DNA of 64,000 bases. Source: Paenibacillus plantarum (GTDB taxonomy: Bacteria; Bacillota; Bacilli; Paenibacillales; NBRC-103111). A program made the translations under genes and the position numbers. The notes beneath the pieces were generated by a model, which was not told the DNA's origin, did no database searches, and saw nothing but the letters and a program-made list of their open reading frames with translations. The DNA lies in contig NZ_WHNY01000093.1 of the NCBI RefSeq assembly GCF_013141695.1, positions 1-64,000 of the forward strand, written 5' to 3'. The stretch's first letter is position 1, and each line of letters begins with the position of its first letter. Shown here in pieces: positions 51,405 through 60,970 of this stretch.

Positions 51405-51461
51405 CTATTCCTCTTTACCAGTGGCAATCGGGTTATCTGCCCACGAAATCCAGTCGCTCCA
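51405..51461 (-). pseudogene. Relic of the 3' end of a sulfurtransferase gene
   Basis: The minus strand reads WSDWISWADNPIATGKEE and a stop, matching the last 18 residues of the intact sulfurtransferase at 58543-59382. The DNA shares an exact 38-bp run (51424-51461 with 58562-58599). Homology ends abruptly upstream, so only the tail of a former paralogue remains. No start codon or RBS. Confidence 0.85.
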
Positions 51462-51657
51462 ATTGGAGGATTTTCTCTGCAAATGGTTTCAGGGCATACG
51501 TCGGGCTACACCAGAAGTGCCATGATGCATTGTTGTTTAGAGCTTTAAGTTCAATTAGTTATAGAGTGGATAACCTACTCGAGAAAGGCATATAAAGTCA
51601 CCTTACTGAAGAGTGAAAACAGGAATTCCTCAAGGTAGTTTATAGCTAAATAAATCA

Positions 51658-51689
51658 CCAGACCCCTGTTTCAAGAACCCGGGGCCCGG
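51658..51689 (-). terminator. Imperfect hairpin after the giant phosphatase gene
   Basis: Minus-strand arms CCGGGCCCC and GGGGTCTGG with two mismatches, followed by ATTTATTT, 22 bp after the stop at 51711. A possible weak terminator. Confidence 0.45.
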
Positions 51690-51710
51690 TTTTGTGGATC
51701 AGATGAAACT

Positions 51711-54700
51711 TTACTTGCTGGCAAACACATGTGCTCTAATAAGGACGACCGTCGCCTCGGCTCTTGTCGCCGTTTGATTCGGTGAGAATTTGTTGCCGTT
51801 AATTCCCTGAACGATACCTTGCTCTATAGTTGCCGCAACTGCTGCTCTAGCCCATGCAGGGATCTCGGCGTCATCTGCAAACGTGGTTGCCGCTTTGGTG
51901 TTATTGGCGATACCAAGCGCATTCGCGATCATCGTCACCATCTCCGTGCGGCTAATGTTCGCGTTCGGCCTAAAGCTGCCATCCCCGTAACCTTTCACGA
52001 TTCCGGCTTGCACAGCCTGTGCGATGCCTTGCTTCGCCCATTGGCCGATGCTAGCCTTATCGTTAAATTCTAGGGCAGCTCCGTTTCCTTGCAGCTTCAG
52101 CATGCGAGCCAGCATGACCGCAAACTCGGCGCGGGTAACCTCGCCGTTCGGCTTGAATGTACCGTCAGAATAGCCGCTGACAATGCCCATCGCCGCTGTC
52201 TGTTTGATGCTTGCTTCCGCCCAGTGGTCTGCAATGTCGCTGAACTTTACTTCCAAGGTCTCTTCTGGCTGGCTTTCAGTATTTTCTTCAACTTTCTTAT
52301 CTACGGTGAATACCGCAAACTTCGTGAAGTGATCGACTTCCGCCGTAATCTGGTCGCCGTTAGTCTTGCCTCCGATTTCCACCCAAGTCTTTTTCACCTC
52401 ATCATAGTAGAAGAGAGATGCGGTTTGATTCGCGCCGACCATTTTCGGATCGAACGTGAAGATCAGCGTGATCGGCTTCGAGAAATTTCCCGTGAAGTTT
52501 TTCAAAATTTCATACACTGGGCTAAGAAGAACGTCTTTATTGCTTACGAGCTGAGAAGTATTCAATACCTTCTCAACTGTAATCGTCAATTCTTTCTCTG
52601 ATGCCCCTGCAGGAACTGCGATCGTAATGGCGTTATTCACAAATTTAGCTATACCACCGCTACCTGAAGGCAGCGTTTGTTTGCTGTCATTGCCATTACC
52701 ATTATCATAACCATTGTCGTTACCGCTGCCTCCGGTGGAAGAAGGATTGGACAGCTTAAACGTGACTTGAATATTGTGCGCCGCTGTCAAATTTTCAAAC
52801 ATATACTCACCTGCCGCCGCCGCAGCATCATTTACCACGTTATCAACTCTTACGGTGTCAATTTCATAATATTGATTCGGTGTAAATGTAAACTTCTGAC
52901 CCTGTCCGCGCTCGACCAAAACATTTCCTTCTGGAGTAATTTTACCGCCTTGGTCTGCCGATGCAATAATGGTTAAGAAGTTATCTTCTTCCTCGTCGCC
53001 GAGCTTAAGCGCTCGAGGCACGGGTACGTTTTTCGTTGTATCCCATTTCCAAATGTCCGTAAAGTCCCATCCCAAAGCCGTGTAAGTTGCTTGCAGTGCA
53101 AAATCAGCTACCGCCTTTGATTTGAATGCAGGAACAGCCGTTGTAGTCACTCCACTTGTGCTTAACTTCGCGCCGTCATAGTAATTGACTTGATTGGTGT
53201 CGACGATCGGCCTGCTGCTGGACCAATAGCCTGCGATTGGTCCGGGAGGAGTAGACCCAACAATGGAATTGGCTACCACATTACCGGTTAAGGTTTGAAG
53301 CAGATTGCCTGCAGAACCACCCATATCCCCAACCAAGGCGCCGGAATAGGTGCCAACCTTATCAAACGTTCCCCCCACATAGTTATTCAGAATTACAGTT
53401 GGCGATAATTCATGTCGTAGGGTAATAGGCGAACCTCCGCCGTTCCAGCCAGTACCGCCAATCAAACCTCCAACTGTAGTTCCAGTCACTTCGGCAAGTA
53501 AGAAGTTATTTTTCAAAGTAGCCGCATGGAGCGTACCTACAATACCGCCTGTATAGTTGCCACCTTTTACTTTACCGTCCACATAACTGTTTTCAATCGT
53601 TCCCAACAGGGAAGCTCCCGCTATGGCACCTGTGCTATTACCACCTGCGATATCGACATTCGTCAATTTCAGATTAACGACTTTGCCTCCTTCGCCGATA
53701 TAAGCGAAGAAACCTGTGCTATTTTTACTGGTCGATATTTTGAGATTACTTATCGTATAACCTTTTCCGTTAAATGTGCCTATAAATGGCTTTGAAGTGT
53801 CGTTTCCGCCGATCGTTGCAAACTCCACATCCTTCATATCAATATCCGCCGACACCTCGTAATTTCCGTCTAACGGATATTCAGCTGAGCCAAATTTCTG
53901 CGACAGTGCTACCAAATCACTTGCTGTTTTGATTTTTATTTGTGCTGGAGCGCCGCCAAGATCAAGCACTCGAGGCAAGGGTACGTTTTTCGTTGTATCC
54001 CATTTCCAAATATTCGTAAAGTCCCATCCCAAAGCCGTGTAAGTTGCTTGCAGTGCAAAATCAGCTGTCGACTTCCCTACAAAAGCAGGAATGGTTCCAG
54101 AAGGTATTCCAGTTGTATTTAGCTTGGTGCTGTCATAGTTGTTCACTTGATTGGCGTCCATGATCGACCTGCTGCTTGACCAATAGCCTGCGAGCAGCTT
54201 TTTATCATGAGCAATAACTGCTGATGAGACTGCGTTACCATTTAAGGTTTTAAGCAAGCTACCCGAACTGCCGCCCATATCACCAATGAAACCACCGGTA
54301 TAATCAGTAACACCGATCCTTGTAACCGTACCTCTTACGTCGTTATTCAAAATTACATTCCCAACAGTTGGTTGTTGCGTAAGTGACCAACCGGAGCCGT
54401 TGTAATTGGTGCCTCCAATTAAGCCACCTACTGTGGTTCCGCTAACAGCTGCGTTCATCACAGTGTTTTGCAAAGTACCCGCATAGAGCAACCCTACTAT
54501 ACCGCCTGTATAGCCGGTGCCAGTTACTTTGCCGTCCACATAGCTGTTTTCAATCGTGCCGCTGGATACCCCTGCTATGATCCCCGTTCTATTGCCGCCG
54601 GCTATGTCTACATTCCCCAGATTCGTATTTACGACTCTGCCACCCGATCCGATATAAGCGAAGAAGCCAGTACTGGTATCTGTGGACGAAATTTTGAGAT

Positions 54701-57700
54701 TGTTAATGGTATAACCTTTTCCGTTAAATGTTCCAATAAATTGTTGTGGAACTGCAGCTCTGCCGATCGATGTAAACGCCACATCCTTCATATCAATATC
54801 CGCCGACAGCTCGTAATTACCGTCAACCGGATATTCAGGCGTGCCAAATTTCTGCGAAAGTGCAATCAAATCACTTGCTGTTTTGATTTTTATTTTTGCT
54901 GAGCTGTTGCCAGCGAGAGGAGTGACCTTGGCTGTGGCCGTGCTGGTCACGACTCCGTTATAAAAACCTGTACCCGTTGCAACGGCTCGCAAATATGAAC
55001 CTGCGTCCGCCGCTTTGATCACGTAACTAGCAGCAGTTGCTCCTGCAATAGCCGTCCACGCAATACCGTCCTTCGAGCTCTCCCACTTGTAAGATGCTGT
55101 AGCGCTCGTCGGGGTAATTGAGGTATTCAATGTTTGTCCTTCTTTGGCAATTCCATTAACGGCAATATTCGTGATCGTAAACTCGTTGACTACTTGCGGT
55201 TCCGCAGGATAGTTCCACGCCTGCAAATCATAAGTGCGCGGCTTGTTGGTTACAAGCGCGTCGACATCCCCGGTTTGCAGTACATCGCTTTTATCAAAAC
55301 CCTTGCTTGTTACTTTAATTTGAGTAGGTGAAATCGAAATGTTGGCATATCCCCGTCCGACTTCTCTAATATCAATGTACGCAATGGCTGTGTTTCCAGT
55401 GTATAACGCTCCGCGGTTGTCCTTATTTGCAGAGTAGTTCGTTAGATAGGTTGTTCCGTCTCCGTAGTCCGCAACGACTTTGCCACTCGCGAAAAGCTTG
55501 GTGCGGGCATAAATATGGTCATGTCCCATCAGTACCACATCAATTCCCGCTGCATCAAAAGCGTCCGTCCAGGAGGATACAGGGGTAGCCATCCGATATC
55601 CGAACAGCGTTTTGTGGAATATTCCAACACGCCATTTGGTCGGATTTTGCTTCACGACGGCCTTCATCCAGTCTTGCTGTGCTTTGATCTGTGCAGAAGT
55701 ACTCTGATCCTGATAATCCATAACTAAGAATAGCGTGTCGCCATATACATAATAGTAGTTGCTGGACTCGAGCTGCAATTTCGTCGTACCTGAAACTATG
55801 CTCTTCGTGCCGTCGCCGCCACCGTAGAAGGAAGCGCCATTTTTAGGCGGATTGTGGCGACCCAAAAAGTTCTGCAGTGTGGGGTCTACAGGAGTCCAGC
55901 TGTTGTTTGCCCAGCTGTTACCCGCTCCATCAAACTCATGATTGCCCGTCGCCATGTAGAGCGGCGTGCTTGAGAACAAACTCTGGTTGGCCTCGAAGAA
56001 TGCATCCCATTCCCAAGTGTCGAAACCAAAGTTGACCTGGTCGCCTGAGCTCACAACAAACGCCGCATTCGGAAAATCTGTAAAGGCTTGGTCCAGCGCT
56101 TTTTTGCTCATACTTTTATAGCTATTGAGTGTTGCTTCATAGCCTTGCGTACTGTTTGCTTGGGCGTCTGAAATCCAGTTGAAGTTAAACGTATTGATAT
56201 TGCTGGCAGGTGTCTTGAAGCTGGCCGGCGCTGTAACGCTCGTTACATTTTTAACGCCGTCGCCTACGCTGTACACATATTCCGTATCCGGCTCAAGGAC
56301 GGCCGTTTGTGCCTTATGGCTTTGGATAGGATCGACGGAGTATTGTGTCCCTGCACCTGTATAATTTAAGTTCTCAATGTTGCTCCTCAAATCTACCGTG
56401 AAATTGGTGCCCATCACAAAATCGGTGAATTTGTGGCCATTACTGTCAAATTCTGACTTTTTCGCATAAAAGAGCTGCGTCGTCGTTGTTGTTACCGGAG
56501 TTACCCAGTTAAAGCGAGCAATATACTTGTCCTTTTCTGGTTTGCGTGTTTGTTCATTAAAGTTGTCGAACATGAATGTCATCGAGGTAGGCGCTGTGCC
56601 GCCACCTATCGGCTGGGTGATTTCGTCTCCGGACTTGAAAATCGTGAATTCATCGATGACACGGAATGGATTCGCCGAGCCAGTCGCCTTATAGTACGTT
56701 TTATAAATGATCGAGTTGCTTGTAACCTCAGCTCTGCTGTATACGCCTGGCGAATAGATGGATCCGCCACCTGTACCCGTTTTGTTGATACGAAGATCAT
56801 AGAAGAAGTCGTTCCACGTAGTATCTTTGGTGCCATTCAAGCTGTACGCGTAATTGTACACCGATCCGCCTATGACATAGGTAGGCGCTTCGCCGAACTT
56901 CGCTTTTTGAATGCTTCCGGTGCCCGACGCAGTAGACGTTGTCTTTAAAGTAGTTCTAGCGTAGGCATGCTCGTGACCGGCGAGAACCAGATCGATGCCG
57001 GCATCGGTAAACTTTTTACCGATTACATTGTCCACTGCATAGTGGCTTGCACCTGGGTCATAAGGCGAAGCATGAAGATCTACAATCTTCCACTGCTTAG
57101 TCGATGCTGCCGCCTCATCGGCCAGGAATTTCCACTGAACAGCATCATCGCTGGGATTAAGACCAAAAGAATTAAGAGAGATAAACAAAGCGTCTCCATA
57201 TTCAAAGGAATATACGGTCCCAACAGCAGCCGCGGACAGACCGCTTGGTCTCTGTAAAGATGAATAATTAAATCTGTTGGTATATTGAGCGGAATCTTGG
57301 TCATAGATTGAATTGTCATGATTACCAGGGGTAGCCATGATTGGCATCGTACTAGAAAGGTTTTGCGCAGCATCAAAGAAATACTGCCAGTGATCCGAAA
57401 AGCTCGCATCCTCTACTACGTCGCCATTATGGACGAGAAATGCGGCATCTGGATGGTTCGCCTTGATATAATCGTACAAGTCGGCGGTGTTTTGATACGT
57501 GCTTGGAGATGTTCCCTGTGTGTCAGGAGTAACGATAAAAGAAAATGGTTTTTTTGCCGCTGGATCTGCAGGAGCGTTAAAGCTGGAGATCGCCGAATAA
57601 CCGTTGGTTGCGTTACCTACTTTGTAATAGTACTTGGATTCAGGTATCAGATCCTGAACAACTACACGATAGGTGCGAACTTCTTTAACGTTTACCAGCT

Positions 57701-58019
57701 TGTCGCTTGGAACACTACCCGCAACAGTCGAAGAATTCACCGTGGCGACTGTTGCGCTTTTTGTTGTTGCGCCGGTTAGATCAGGAGATGTACCGTAAAC
57801 GATTTCTGAAACATTAACCGTCGAATCCGTAAGCCAGTTGAAAGCCATAGCCGTTTTACCGGGTGCTGCGCCTCCACCTATAGCCAATGTGATTTGAGAA
57901 GGAATTGTCGCGGGTGCTGCTGCCGATGCAGTCATAGGCATCGCAAGCCCATTTGTAGCTAAAAGCACTACTAAAATTGCTAGAATCAATTTTGTTGTTG
58001 ACTTTTTTATTCTTGACAT
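51711..58019 (-). CDS. Giant S-layer-anchored double metallophosphoesterase
   Basis: A 2102-residue exported protein. Signal peptide ends near residue 34. Module 1 (about 45-470) has a purple-acid-phosphatase-type N-domain and a calcineurin-like phosphoesterase with TPDTQ (D166), HNGD (200), GNHD (232), DLHAS (316) and GHEH (348). Module 2 (about 490-930) repeats this with ISDAQ (about 618), SSGDQ, GNHEF (about 690), FHKT and GHDH (about 828). Then come an Ig-like domain (about 945-1033), two long GLUG-type repeats (about 1040-1356 and 1360-1676), an InlB-like repeat (about 1680-1757), a ZU5-like region (about 1776-1910) and three SLH domains (1926-2102). The start is ATG 58019 with GAGGGGGG upstream. 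Both phosphatase sites look complete. Confidence 0.88.
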   Translation of the reverse strand: MSRIKKSTTKLILAILVVLLATNGLAMPMTASAAAPATIPSQITLAIGGGAAPGKTAMAFNWLTDSTVNVSEIVYGTSPDLTGATTKSATVATVNSSTVAGSVPSDKLVNVKEVRTYRVVVQDLIPESKYYYKVGNATNGYSAISSFNAPADPAAKKPFSFIVTPDTQGTSPSTYQNTADLYDYIKANHPDAAFLVHNGDVVEDASFSDHWQYFFDAAQNLSSTMPIMATPGNHDNSIYDQDSAQYTNRFNYSSLQRPSGLSAAAVGTVYSFEYGDALFISLNSFGLNPSDDAVQWKFLADEAAASTKQWKIVDLHASPYDPGASHYAVDNVIGKKFTDAGIDLVLAGHEHAYARTTLKTTSTASGTGSIQKAKFGEAPTYVIGGSVYNYAYSLNGTKDTTWNDFFYDLRINKTGTGGGSIYSPGVYSRAEVTSNSIIYKTYYKATGSANPFRVIDEFTIFKSGDEITQPIGGGTAPTSMTFMFDNFNEQTRKPEKDKYIARFNWVTPVTTTTTQLFYAKKSEFDSNGHKFTDFVMGTNFTVDLRSNIENLNYTGAGTQYSVDPIQSHKAQTAVLEPDTEYVYSVGDGVKNVTSVTAPASFKTPASNINTFNFNWISDAQANSTQGYEATLNSYKSMSKKALDQAFTDFPNAAFVVSSGDQVNFGFDTWEWDAFFEANQSLFSSTPLYMATGNHEFDGAGNSWANNSWTPVDPTLQNFLGRHNPPKNGASFYGGGDGTKSIVSGTTKLQLESSNYYYVYGDTLFLVMDYQDQSTSAQIKAQQDWMKAVVKQNPTKWRVGIFHKTLFGYRMATPVSSWTDAFDAAGIDVVLMGHDHIYARTKLFASGKVVADYGDGTTYLTNYSANKDNRGALYTGNTAIAYIDIREVGRGYANISISPTQIKVTSKGFDKSDVLQTGDVDALVTNKPRTYDLQAWNYPAEPQVVNEFTITNIAVNGIAKEGQTLNTSITPTSATASYKWESSKDGIAWTAIAGATAASYVIKAADAGSYLRAVATGTGFYNGVVTSTATAKVTPLAGNSSAKIKIKTASDLIALSQKFGTPEYPVDGNYELSADIDMKDVAFTSIGRAAVPQQFIGTFNGKGYTINNLKISSTDTSTGFFAYIGSGGRVVNTNLGNVDIAGGNRTGIIAGVSSGTIENSYVDGKVTGTGYTGGIVGLLYAGTLQNTVMNAAVSGTTVGGLIGGTNYNGSGWSLTQQPTVGNVILNNDVRGTVTRIGVTDYTGGFIGDMGGSSGSLLKTLNGNAVSSAVIAHDKKLLAGYWSSSRSIMDANQVNNYDSTKLNTTGIPSGTIPAFVGKSTADFALQATYTALGWDFTNIWKWDTTKNVPLPRVLDLGGAPAQIKIKTASDLVALSQKFGSAEYPLDGNYEVSADIDMKDVEFATIGGNDTSKPFIGTFNGKGYTISNLKISTSKNSTGFFAYIGEGGKVVNLKLTNVDIAGGNSTGAIAGASLLGTIENSYVDGKVKGGNYTGGIVGTLHAATLKNNFLLAEVTGTTVGGLIGGTGWNGGGSPITLRHELSPTVILNNYVGGTFDKVGTYSGALVGDMGGSAGNLLQTLTGNVVANSIVGSTPPGPIAGYWSSSRPIVDTNQVNYYDGAKLSTSGVTTTAVPAFKSKAVADFALQATYTALGWDFTDIWKWDTTKNVPVPRALKLGDEEEDNFLTIIASADQGGKITPEGNVLVERGQGQKFTFTPNQYYEIDTVRVDNVVNDAAAAAGEYMFENLTAAHNIQVTFKLSNPSSTGGSGNDNGYDNGNGNDSKQTLPSGSGGIAKFVNNAITIAVPAGASEKELTITVEKVLNTSQLVSNKDVLLSPVYEILKNFTGNFSKPITLIFTFDPKMVGANQTASLFYYDEVKKTWVEIGGKTNGDQITAEVDHFTKFAVFTVDKKVEENTESQPEETLEVKFSDIADHWAEASIKQTAAMGIVSGYSDGTFKPNGEVTRAEFAVMLARMLKLQGNGAALEFNDKASIGQWAKQGIAQAVQAGIVKGYGDGSFRPNANISRTEMVTMIANALGIANNTKAATTFADDAEIPAWARAAVAATIEQGIVQGINGNKFSPNQTATRAEATVVLIRAHVFASK
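52990..54900 (-). repeat. Tandem GLUG-type repeat in the giant phosphatase gene
   Basis: Two units of about 954-957 bp (318-319 codons), each starting near an IKIKTASDLxALSQKFG motif. Conserved marker words lie 957 bp apart at 53024 and 53981 and 954 bp apart at 53921 and 54875. The centre is diverged, so the duplication is older than the 489-bp one at 26911. Confidence 0.8.
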
Positions 58020-58162
58020 TAAAATTTTCCCCCCTCTTGTTGCTGTATGACCTATGACCATTATGAGTACACTATGTTAAATCCAATACACTTTAATATT
58101 AAGATCATATTAATCCCCCATGTTGGTTTTCGATCAAATCGAGTAGCCTAAGGAATAAATTC

Positions 58163-58206
58163 AAAAGCCGAGACGCACCTTAAACAAGGTTCGAATCGGC
58201 TTTTTT
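58163..58206. terminator. Isolated hairpin with T tract
   Basis: AAAAGCCGA and TCGGCTTTTTT arms with a short inner GC-rich bubble. It reads on both strands. No gene is obvious before it on the plus strand, so it may insulate the giant gene promoter. Confidence 0.65.
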
Positions 58207-58481
58207 CCTTCACAGAACATATGGGCAAGTACTCGATCATAGGTTTGCAGTAAGCATTTCCAGAAACTGCTTGTTGACTCCATGTTGATTAAAATGTCCT
58301 ACATCTGCATTTTGTTGACTTGTTGGATTTTCCTGGAAATAGAAATTAAGCGGAATATGAACAGAATGGCAGGGGGACAGTCTGTACGTGCATAGGAGGT
58401 ATAAGCGCGTGCGTTTGGTTTGAGGGTTCATGTAGGTTCTTTCACGAAGCAAGTGTTGATTCCACGTTGACTTTGAAACAT
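58207..58481. other. Gene-free stretch between hairpins
   Basis: An 88-codon frame crosses it on the minus strand but runs into the terminator at 58482 and has no RBS. The region carries similar words TTGTTGACTCCATGTTGATT (58269-58288) and GTGTTGATTCCACGTTGACTT (58453-58473). No gene is supported. Confidence 0.5.
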
Positions 58482-58525
58482 AAAAAATACATCGCCAGAG
58501 CACTAAACCCTCATGGCGATGTATT
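58482..58525 (-). terminator. Terminator of the sulfurtransferase operon
   Basis: Perfect 12-bp arms (58486-58497 and 58514-58525) with a 16-nt loop, followed on the minus strand by TTTTTT. Confidence 0.85.
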
Positions 58526-58542
58526 CAACACTCTGATACTAC

Positions 58543-59382
58543 TTACTCTTCCTCACCCGTCGCAATCGGGTTATCTGCCCACGAAATCCAGTCGCTCCAG
58601 CTTCCGCTGTAGAGCTTCACATTGTCGAAGCCCGCTTCGCTAAGTCCCAGCACATTCGGGCACGCTGTCACGCCCGAGCCGCAATAGACGATGATTTCAT
58701 CAGCGTCGCGCAGCGCGGCGAAGTGCTGCTCTTGCTCCGCAGCTGACAACCAAGCGCCGTTCTCGCCGAGAACGCCTTTCCAGAAGAAGCTGCGCGCGCC
58801 CGGGATGTGGCCAGCCACCGCATCGATCGGCTCTTCCAAGCCGAGGTAGCGGCGCTCCTCGCGCGAATCCACCAGCACGGTGCCTGGGCGGCCGAGCTTG
58901 TCCTTCACTTCATCCATGCTCGCCAGCATGGAGCGGTGCACCTTCGGTGAGAAGGTCCGCGGGAATACCGCTGACACTTCACCCGTGACCGGGTACCCCG
59001 CGGATTTCCACGCGGCGTACCCTTGATCCAATACGTATACCTCGGAGTGGCCGAGGAATTTCAGCATCCACCACAAGCGCGATGCCATAGCTCCGCCCTG
59101 ATCGTCGTAAGCAACGACGGTCTTCGTGCCGTCAATGCCGAGACTGCCGACGAGGATCGAGAATGCACCGAGATCCGGAAGCGGATGTCGTCCGCCGTGC
59201 GCCATAATGGCACCGGATAGATCCTTCTCCAAATCGACATACACCGCTCCCTCAATATGATCCTGCTCATACTGTTCACGGCCTGATTCAGGCTTACCAA
59301 GTGCAAAACGACAATCCGCGATGACGATATTCGCATCCCCCAATTGCCCAAGCAACCACGACTGACTTACGATATTTTCCAC
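58543..59382 (-). CDS. Thiosulfate/3-mercaptopyruvate sulfurtransferase
   Basis: A 279-residue two-domain rhodanese. The inactive N-domain (about 1-130) and active C-domain carry the catalytic loop VYCGSGVTACPN (near residue 235), the CGSGVTA form typical of mercaptopyruvate sulfurtransferases. ADCRF, HIEGAVYVDLE and HIPGARSFFWK are conserved rhodanese segments. The start is taken as GTG 59382, because AAGGTGG lies eight bases before it; an upstream GTG at 59394 overlaps that site. A GNAT gene lies upstream in the same operon. A relic of a second copy is at 51405-51461. Confidence 0.88.
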   Translation of the reverse strand: MENIVSQSWLLGQLGDANIVIADCRFALGKPESGREQYEQDHIEGAVYVDLEKDLSGAIMAHGGRHPLPDLGAFSILVGSLGIDGTKTVVAYDDQGGAMASRLWWMLKFLGHSEVYVLDQGYAAWKSAGYPVTGEVSAVFPRTFSPKVHRSMLASMDEVKDKLGRPGTVLVDSREERRYLGLEEPIDAVAGHIPGARSFFWKGVLGENGAWLSAAEQEQHFAALRDADEIIVYCGSGVTACPNVLGLSEAGFDNVKLYSGSWSDWISWADNPIATGEEE

Positions 59383-59410
59383 GGTTTCTGCCACCTTCCC
59401 CTACCTACAG

Positions 59411-59884
59411 TTAATCTCCCATCCCACTTGTGGGATTAGCGGAGTACGATTGCCAATTGCTTCGATCTCCACCCATTTTATCGTAAAAAGCTTGTGCGCG
59501 TAAGTTATCTGGTGCAGTTGTCCAGGTTAAATTTGCATAACCGTGTCTGGCTGAGTATCCTTTGCAGGCTGCGAAAAGCTTTGCCGCCGCACCCTGTCCA
59601 CGCTCAGCTTCAACAACGTACAAATCGTTCATCACCGCAATTTTGGAGGCGCGCAGCGTGCTGAAGGTGAAGTATAACGTCGCAAAGCCGACTAACGCCC
59701 CTTCCTCCGTTTCAGCAACAAATTGAATGCCAATTTTCTGTTCGAGCAATTCATGAATCAAAGCGTTCAGCTTCTCATCCTCCGGTTGTCGGTACTGATA
59801 GAAATCCACAATATAAGCTAGCATTAAAGTTTTGAGCTGGGGAATATCGGACATGACAGCTTCACGAATGGTCACTTGTGTCAT
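59411..59884 (-). CDS. GNAT-family acetyltransferase
   Basis: A 157-residue GNAT enzyme. Motif A is MNDLYVVEAERGQGAAAKLF with the Q/R-x-x-G-x-A acetyl-CoA loop (near residue 95), and motif B is NLRAQAFYDKMGG. It opens with IREAVMSDIPQLKTLML, a usual GNAT start. The start is taken as ATG 59884, nine bases after AAGGAGG; the GTG three bases earlier is an alternative. The substrate is unknown. The sulfurtransferase gene follows in the same operon. Confidence 0.85.
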   Translation of the reverse strand: MTQVTIREAVMSDIPQLKTLMLAYIVDFYQYRQPEDEKLNALIHELLEQKIGIQFVAETEEGALVGFATLYFTFSTLRASKIAVMNDLYVVEAERGQGAAAKLFAACKGYSARHGYANLTWTTAPDNLRAQAFYDKMGGDRSNWQSYSANPTSGMGD

Positions 59885-60059
59885 CACGGGTGCCCTCCTT
59901 ATTGTAATTGATATAATGAAAACAGGCGCTTCAGCATTGAGTGTTAAAAAGTTGCGGAACGTCGTTCCGTATCTTTCAGACGTCAGGTAGAATAAGGGGA
60001 TTTGTTAGTCTAAAATAGAACAATGGCCAAATACTGCTTATAGAAAGGTTGCCCACAAT

Positions 60060-60617
60060 ATGCCTGAACCTATTACCATAACTTTACCTTGGCGCGTGGT
60101 TCCACTAACGGATTCGAATTGTCAGGAACTGTGCACGTGGAGCTATCCGGCTCCCTACGACATTTACAACTGGCCAACTTGGGCCGCAATGCTCGACAAC
60201 CAATCCGAATTCGCTGATCCCCAAATAAGGGATGAACAATATCGCGGTGTGGTGGATATAAACGGTACGCTAACCGGATTCGTACAGTATTTCCCGATCG
60301 TTGGCGTTACCCGACTAGGCCTAGGTCTTCGACCTGATCTATGCGGCAGCGGTGGTGCAAATGTTGGCGGAGTCCGAGGTACAACCGGTGAGGGGCTTGG
60401 CACGCAATTCGTTCAACTCCTTGTGGCTGAAGCCCAACAAAGAGCCCCCGAGCAAGAAATCGACCTCGAGGTACTCGTCTGGAACGAGCGCGCTATTCGC
60501 GCCTACCAGCGTGCTGGTTTCACGATCACGGATACATATGAGAAGTGGACGCCAACCGGAACAGCTGACTTCCACTGTATGATCTATACAGGTCCGACTA
60601 TCCTTTTAGTACGTTAA
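60060..60617 (+). CDS. GNAT-family acetyltransferase, second type
   Basis: A 185-residue GNAT-like enzyme. The core QYFPIVGVTRLGLGLRPDLCG, then GTTGEGLGTQFVQLLVAEAQ, gives the acetyl-CoA motif, with a Gly-rich insertion (GSGGANVGGVRG) between strand and loop. The C-terminal IDLEVLVWNERAIRAYQRAGF is motif B. The substrate is unknown; ribosomal-protein or small-amine acetylation are common. RBS GAAAGG precedes the ATG. Its 3' end overlaps the convergent pterin dehydratase gene by 12 bp. Confidence 0.83.
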   Translation: MPEPITITLPWRVVPLTDSNCQELCTWSYPAPYDIYNWPTWAAMLDNQSEFADPQIRDEQYRGVVDINGTLTGFVQYFPIVGVTRLGLGLRPDLCGSGGANVGGVRGTTGEGLGTQFVQLLVAEAQQRAPEQEIDLEVLVWNERAIRAYQRAGFTITDTYEKWTPTGTADFHCMIYTGPTILLVR

Positions 60618-60905
60618 CTCCGCAAACGCCTGATCAAACTTCGCAGCAGTCGAGAAATCAAGCTCAGTCAAGCCACCGGCACTCCACGAGGTCAGGCGCA
60701 GCGTCACCATTTTATAATCAATGGCGATCATGGGATGGTGGTTAACTGCTTCTGAGATTCGAGCAACCTCATTAACGAAGTCGATTCCCCGCAAGAACGA
60801 TTTGAATCGATACTTCCGCACGATCCACTTGCTTTCCTCAGCTTCAAGGTTCCACGTTCCCAACGTGGACAATCGCTCATCCACAGTTACTCTCTCTAGC
60901 CTCAC
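60606..60905 (-). CDS. Pterin-4a-carbinolamine dehydratase family protein
   Basis: A 99-residue protein of the PCD/DCoH family. The active-site pattern is VNHHPMIAIDYKMVTLRLTSW, with the NHHP histidines and the aspartate-tyrosine strand. The reaction is dehydration of 4a-hydroxytetrahydropterin in the recycling of tetrahydrobiopterin-type cofactors. GGAG lies nine bases before GTG 60905; upstream TTG 60914 and GTG 60911 are too close to it. No aromatic hydroxylase is adjacent. Convergent with the GNAT gene. Confidence 0.88.
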   Translation of the reverse strand: MRLERVTVDERLSTLGTWNLEAEESKWIVRKYRFKSFLRGIDFVNEVARISEAVNHHPMIAIDYKMVTLRLTSWSAGGLTELDFSTAAKFDQAFAELTY

Positions 60906-60970
60906 TCTCACCAACTCCTCGATACTTCTACCGCCAGCTTATATATTAATAAATATGGCAACCCAAAAAT

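Noticed and set aside
58020..58110. Pho box upstream of the giant phosphatase
   Set aside because: Only one TTTAACA-like element, without the tandem TTAACA repeats spaced 11 bp that PhoP sites need.
58237..58503. 88-codon minus-strand frame
   Set aside because: Overlaps the sulfurtransferase terminator and has no RBS; composition is not protein-like.
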